A stretch of DNA of 34,233 bases, from assembly GCA_024399575.1 (NCBI GenBank), contig JAKSNT010000015.1, positions 1-34,233 of the forward strand, in the 5' to 3' direction. The translations under genes were made by a program, and so were the position numbers. The notes beneath the pieces are model-generated. The model searched no databases, was not told the DNA's origin, and worked only from the letters and a program-made list of their open reading frames with translations. Source of the DNA: Paludibacteraceae bacterium (lineage in GTDB: Bacteria; Bacteroidota; Bacteroidia; Bacteroidales; Paludibacteraceae). Positions 33,281 through 34,233 of this stretch are shown here, in pieces (within the stretch, counting starts at the first letter, position 1; every line of letters begins with the position of its first letter).

Positions 33281-33350
33281 AATTCGTCAAATGACGAATT
33301 GCAAATTACGTTAAATCAGCACTATATGGGTAAATTCGTCATTTGATGAC
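33281..33350. promoter_or_regulatory. Two operator-like palindromes with half-site ttcgtca
   Basis: Site 1, aattcgtcaaatgacgaatt (33281-33300), is a perfect 9+2+9 palindrome. Site 2, aattcgtcatttgatgac (33333-33350), shares the left half exactly and has a diverged right half. Their starts are 52 bases apart, between two divergent promoters, as expected of a dimeric regulator acting on one or both genes. Confidence 0.55.
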
Positions 33351-33403
33351 AAAAAACGAAAAATTCGGGTGCTCAATACCCCTTAAATTTCGGAAATAAA
33401 TTG

Positions 33404-33412
33404 TAATTTTGC
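33404..33412 (+). promoter_or_regulatory. -7 element for the RluA-family gene
   Basis: TAATTTTGC fits TAnnTTTG and lies 22 bases before the ATG. No clear -33 partner is visible (ctt/ttaa near 33382-33386). Confidence 0.5.
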
Positions 33413-33433
33413 GGTCAGAAATGGAAAGACTAT

Positions 33434-34233
33434 ATGCAACAAGATTATAATCATAATTACGACCGTTACGAGGTTCGTGAAGAAAGCACATTGCTGGAAT
33501 GGTTGCTCGCCAACCTGAAGGGCAGTAAGTCTAAAATAAAGGCTGTACTTACCGGACATGGAATAACAGTGAATGGCAAGCCTACGACGCAGTTCGATTG
33601 CCCGTTGCATAAAGGCGACATCATAACCATAAGCAAGTCAAAGCAGAACGAAACATTAAAGAGTCAATATTTGCAGATAGTATATGAAGACCGTTGGATT
33701 GTCGTGATAGAGAAGAATGTCGGAATTCTATCAATGGGTACTGCCCATTCATCGCTCAATGTGAAAGCTGTTCTTGACGATTACTTTATGAAAAGCCACC
33801 AGAAATGTCATGCTCATGTAGTTCATCGTCTTGATCGTGACACGAGCGGCTTGATGGTCTATGCCAAGGATATTGAGACTGAGCAGATTCTAGAGAATAA
33901 CTGGCACGATATTGTCTATGAACGTCGGTATGTTGCGGTTGTTAGTGGGGTGGTGAAGCAGGATAAGGGTACCATTGCCAATTGGCTGAGAGACAATAAA
34001 GCGTATGTAACCTATTCAAGCCCGACCGACAATGGCGGCAAATATGCAGTGACCCATTACTTCACTTTAAAACGTAGCACATCCCATTCGCTGATGGAAT
34101 ACCGTCTTGAAACTGGCCGCAAGAACCAGATTCGCGTACACTCTGCCGATATGGGACATCCAGTCTGCGGTGACGTGAAATACGGCAATGGCGATGACCC
34201 TTTGCATCGCCTCTGCCTTCACGCCTACAAGCT
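33434..34233 (+). CDS. RluA-family pseudouridine synthase (truncated by window end)
   Basis: Read from ATG 33434 (MQQDYNHNYDRYEVREESTL), 266 codons are visible before the window ends with no stop. The N-terminal S4-like RNA-binding domain (about 14-75: LLEWLLANLKGSKSKIKAVL, GHGITVNGKP) precedes the catalytic domain with the signature HVVHRLDRDTSGLMVYAK, whose Asp after R-L is the nucleophile. The block LETGRKNQIRVHSADMGHPV is the conserved C-terminal motif. It modifies uridine in rRNA or tRNA; the target site cannot be told from the sequence alone. Confidence 0.92.
   Translation, partial: MQQDYNHNYDRYEVREESTLLEWLLANLKGSKSKIKAVLTGHGITVNGKPTTQFDCPLHKGDIITISKSKQNETLKSQYLQIVYEDRWIVVIEKNVGILSMGTAHSSLNVKAVLDDYFMKSHQKCHAHVVHRLDRDTSGLMVYAKDIETEQILENNWHDIVYERRYVAVVSGVVKQDKGTIANWLRDNKAYVTYSSPTDNGGKYAVTHYFTLKRSTSHSLMEYRLETGRKNQIRVHSADMGHPVCGDVKYGNGDDPLHRLCLHAYK

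Larger units (their letters stand above)
33124..33433. other. Divergent regulatory region between the protease and RluA genes
   Basis: This 310-base stretch holds no gene. It contains the leader and promoter of the protease gene (promoter at 33232-33262), two operator-like palindromes (33281-33300 and 33333-33350), and the promoter of the pseudouridine synthase gene (33404-33412). The protease leader is long, about 100 bases, with only a weak 6-bp hairpin (aaactg...cagttt around 33184-33212). Confidence 0.6.

Noticed and set aside
33421..33450. Nine-codon upstream reading frame overlapping the RluA-family start
   Set aside because: From the -7 element, transcription would begin at about this ATG, so a functional leader peptide is unlikely without data.
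1..34233. CRISPR array, defence system, prophage or integrative element
   Set aside because: No regularly spaced repeats, cas genes, transposase, integrase or phage structural genes were found; the repeats present are short intergenic palindromes.

Overview
The window is a gene-dense chromosomal segment from a member of the Bacteroidota, most likely Bacteroidales and probably Prevotella-like. Four things point there: repeated promoters of the form TTTG / about 19 nt / TAnnTTTGC; start codons preceded by A-rich sequence instead of a Shine-Dalgarno; the gene families present (lipoprotein M13 and M49 peptidases, a TPR-PD40-OmpA envelope protein, a LytS/LytTR pair, a CLC protein with CBS domains); and the 'HAEYAEFAE' type of intergenic repeat. 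Taxonomy below order level is inference. No tRNA, rRNA, CRISPR, transposase, integrase or phage gene was seen.

Layout. (a) 1-435 is non-coding and repeat-rich. (b) Minus-strand block 436-14223: an OmpA-family protein with its own promoter; a 1328-residue AsmA-like protein with its own promoter; then a tightly packed operon read from right to left: transketolase, a short WYL-type regulator, a GatB/YqeY protein, a CLC chloride protein, an AddA-like helicase-nuclease and a small lipoprotein. (c) A divergent promoter region at 14224-14347. (d) Plus-strand envelope operon 14348-19788: PlsC acyltransferase, a PorE-like TPR/PD40/OmpA protein, a nitroreductase, a DUF2520 Rossmann protein, a KdsC-type phosphatase and a D-2-hydroxyacid dehydrogenase. 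(e) thrS and an M13 lipoprotein peptidase, closed by a good terminator. (f) guaD and a DUF721/DciA-like gene, whose stop overlaps the stop of the opposing operon rarA - histidine kinase - LytTR regulator (minus, 24779-27844). (g) Plus-strand operon 28012-31234: M49 dipeptidyl-peptidase III lipoprotein, riboflavin synthase and an unrecognised gene. (h) A convergent intergenic region with three consecutive hairpins. (i) A trypsin-like protease with a C-terminal barrel-like domain (minus), a regulatory-looking intergenic region with two operator-like palindromes, and an RluA-family pseudouridine synthase cut off by the window end.

Most of the window is housekeeping and cell-envelope function, and I see no defence island or obvious new multi-gene system. 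The points most worth a second look are: the trypsin to beta-barrel fusion; a regulator that appears to keep the WYL C-terminal extension but lose the WYL core, coupled to transketolase; an OmpA gene whose only well-placed start codon is ATA; a CLC protein with Val at the proton-glutamate position; an AddA-like nuclease without an AddB neighbour; the modular AsmA-like protein; and the hairpin clusters at 73-270 and 31262-31396.
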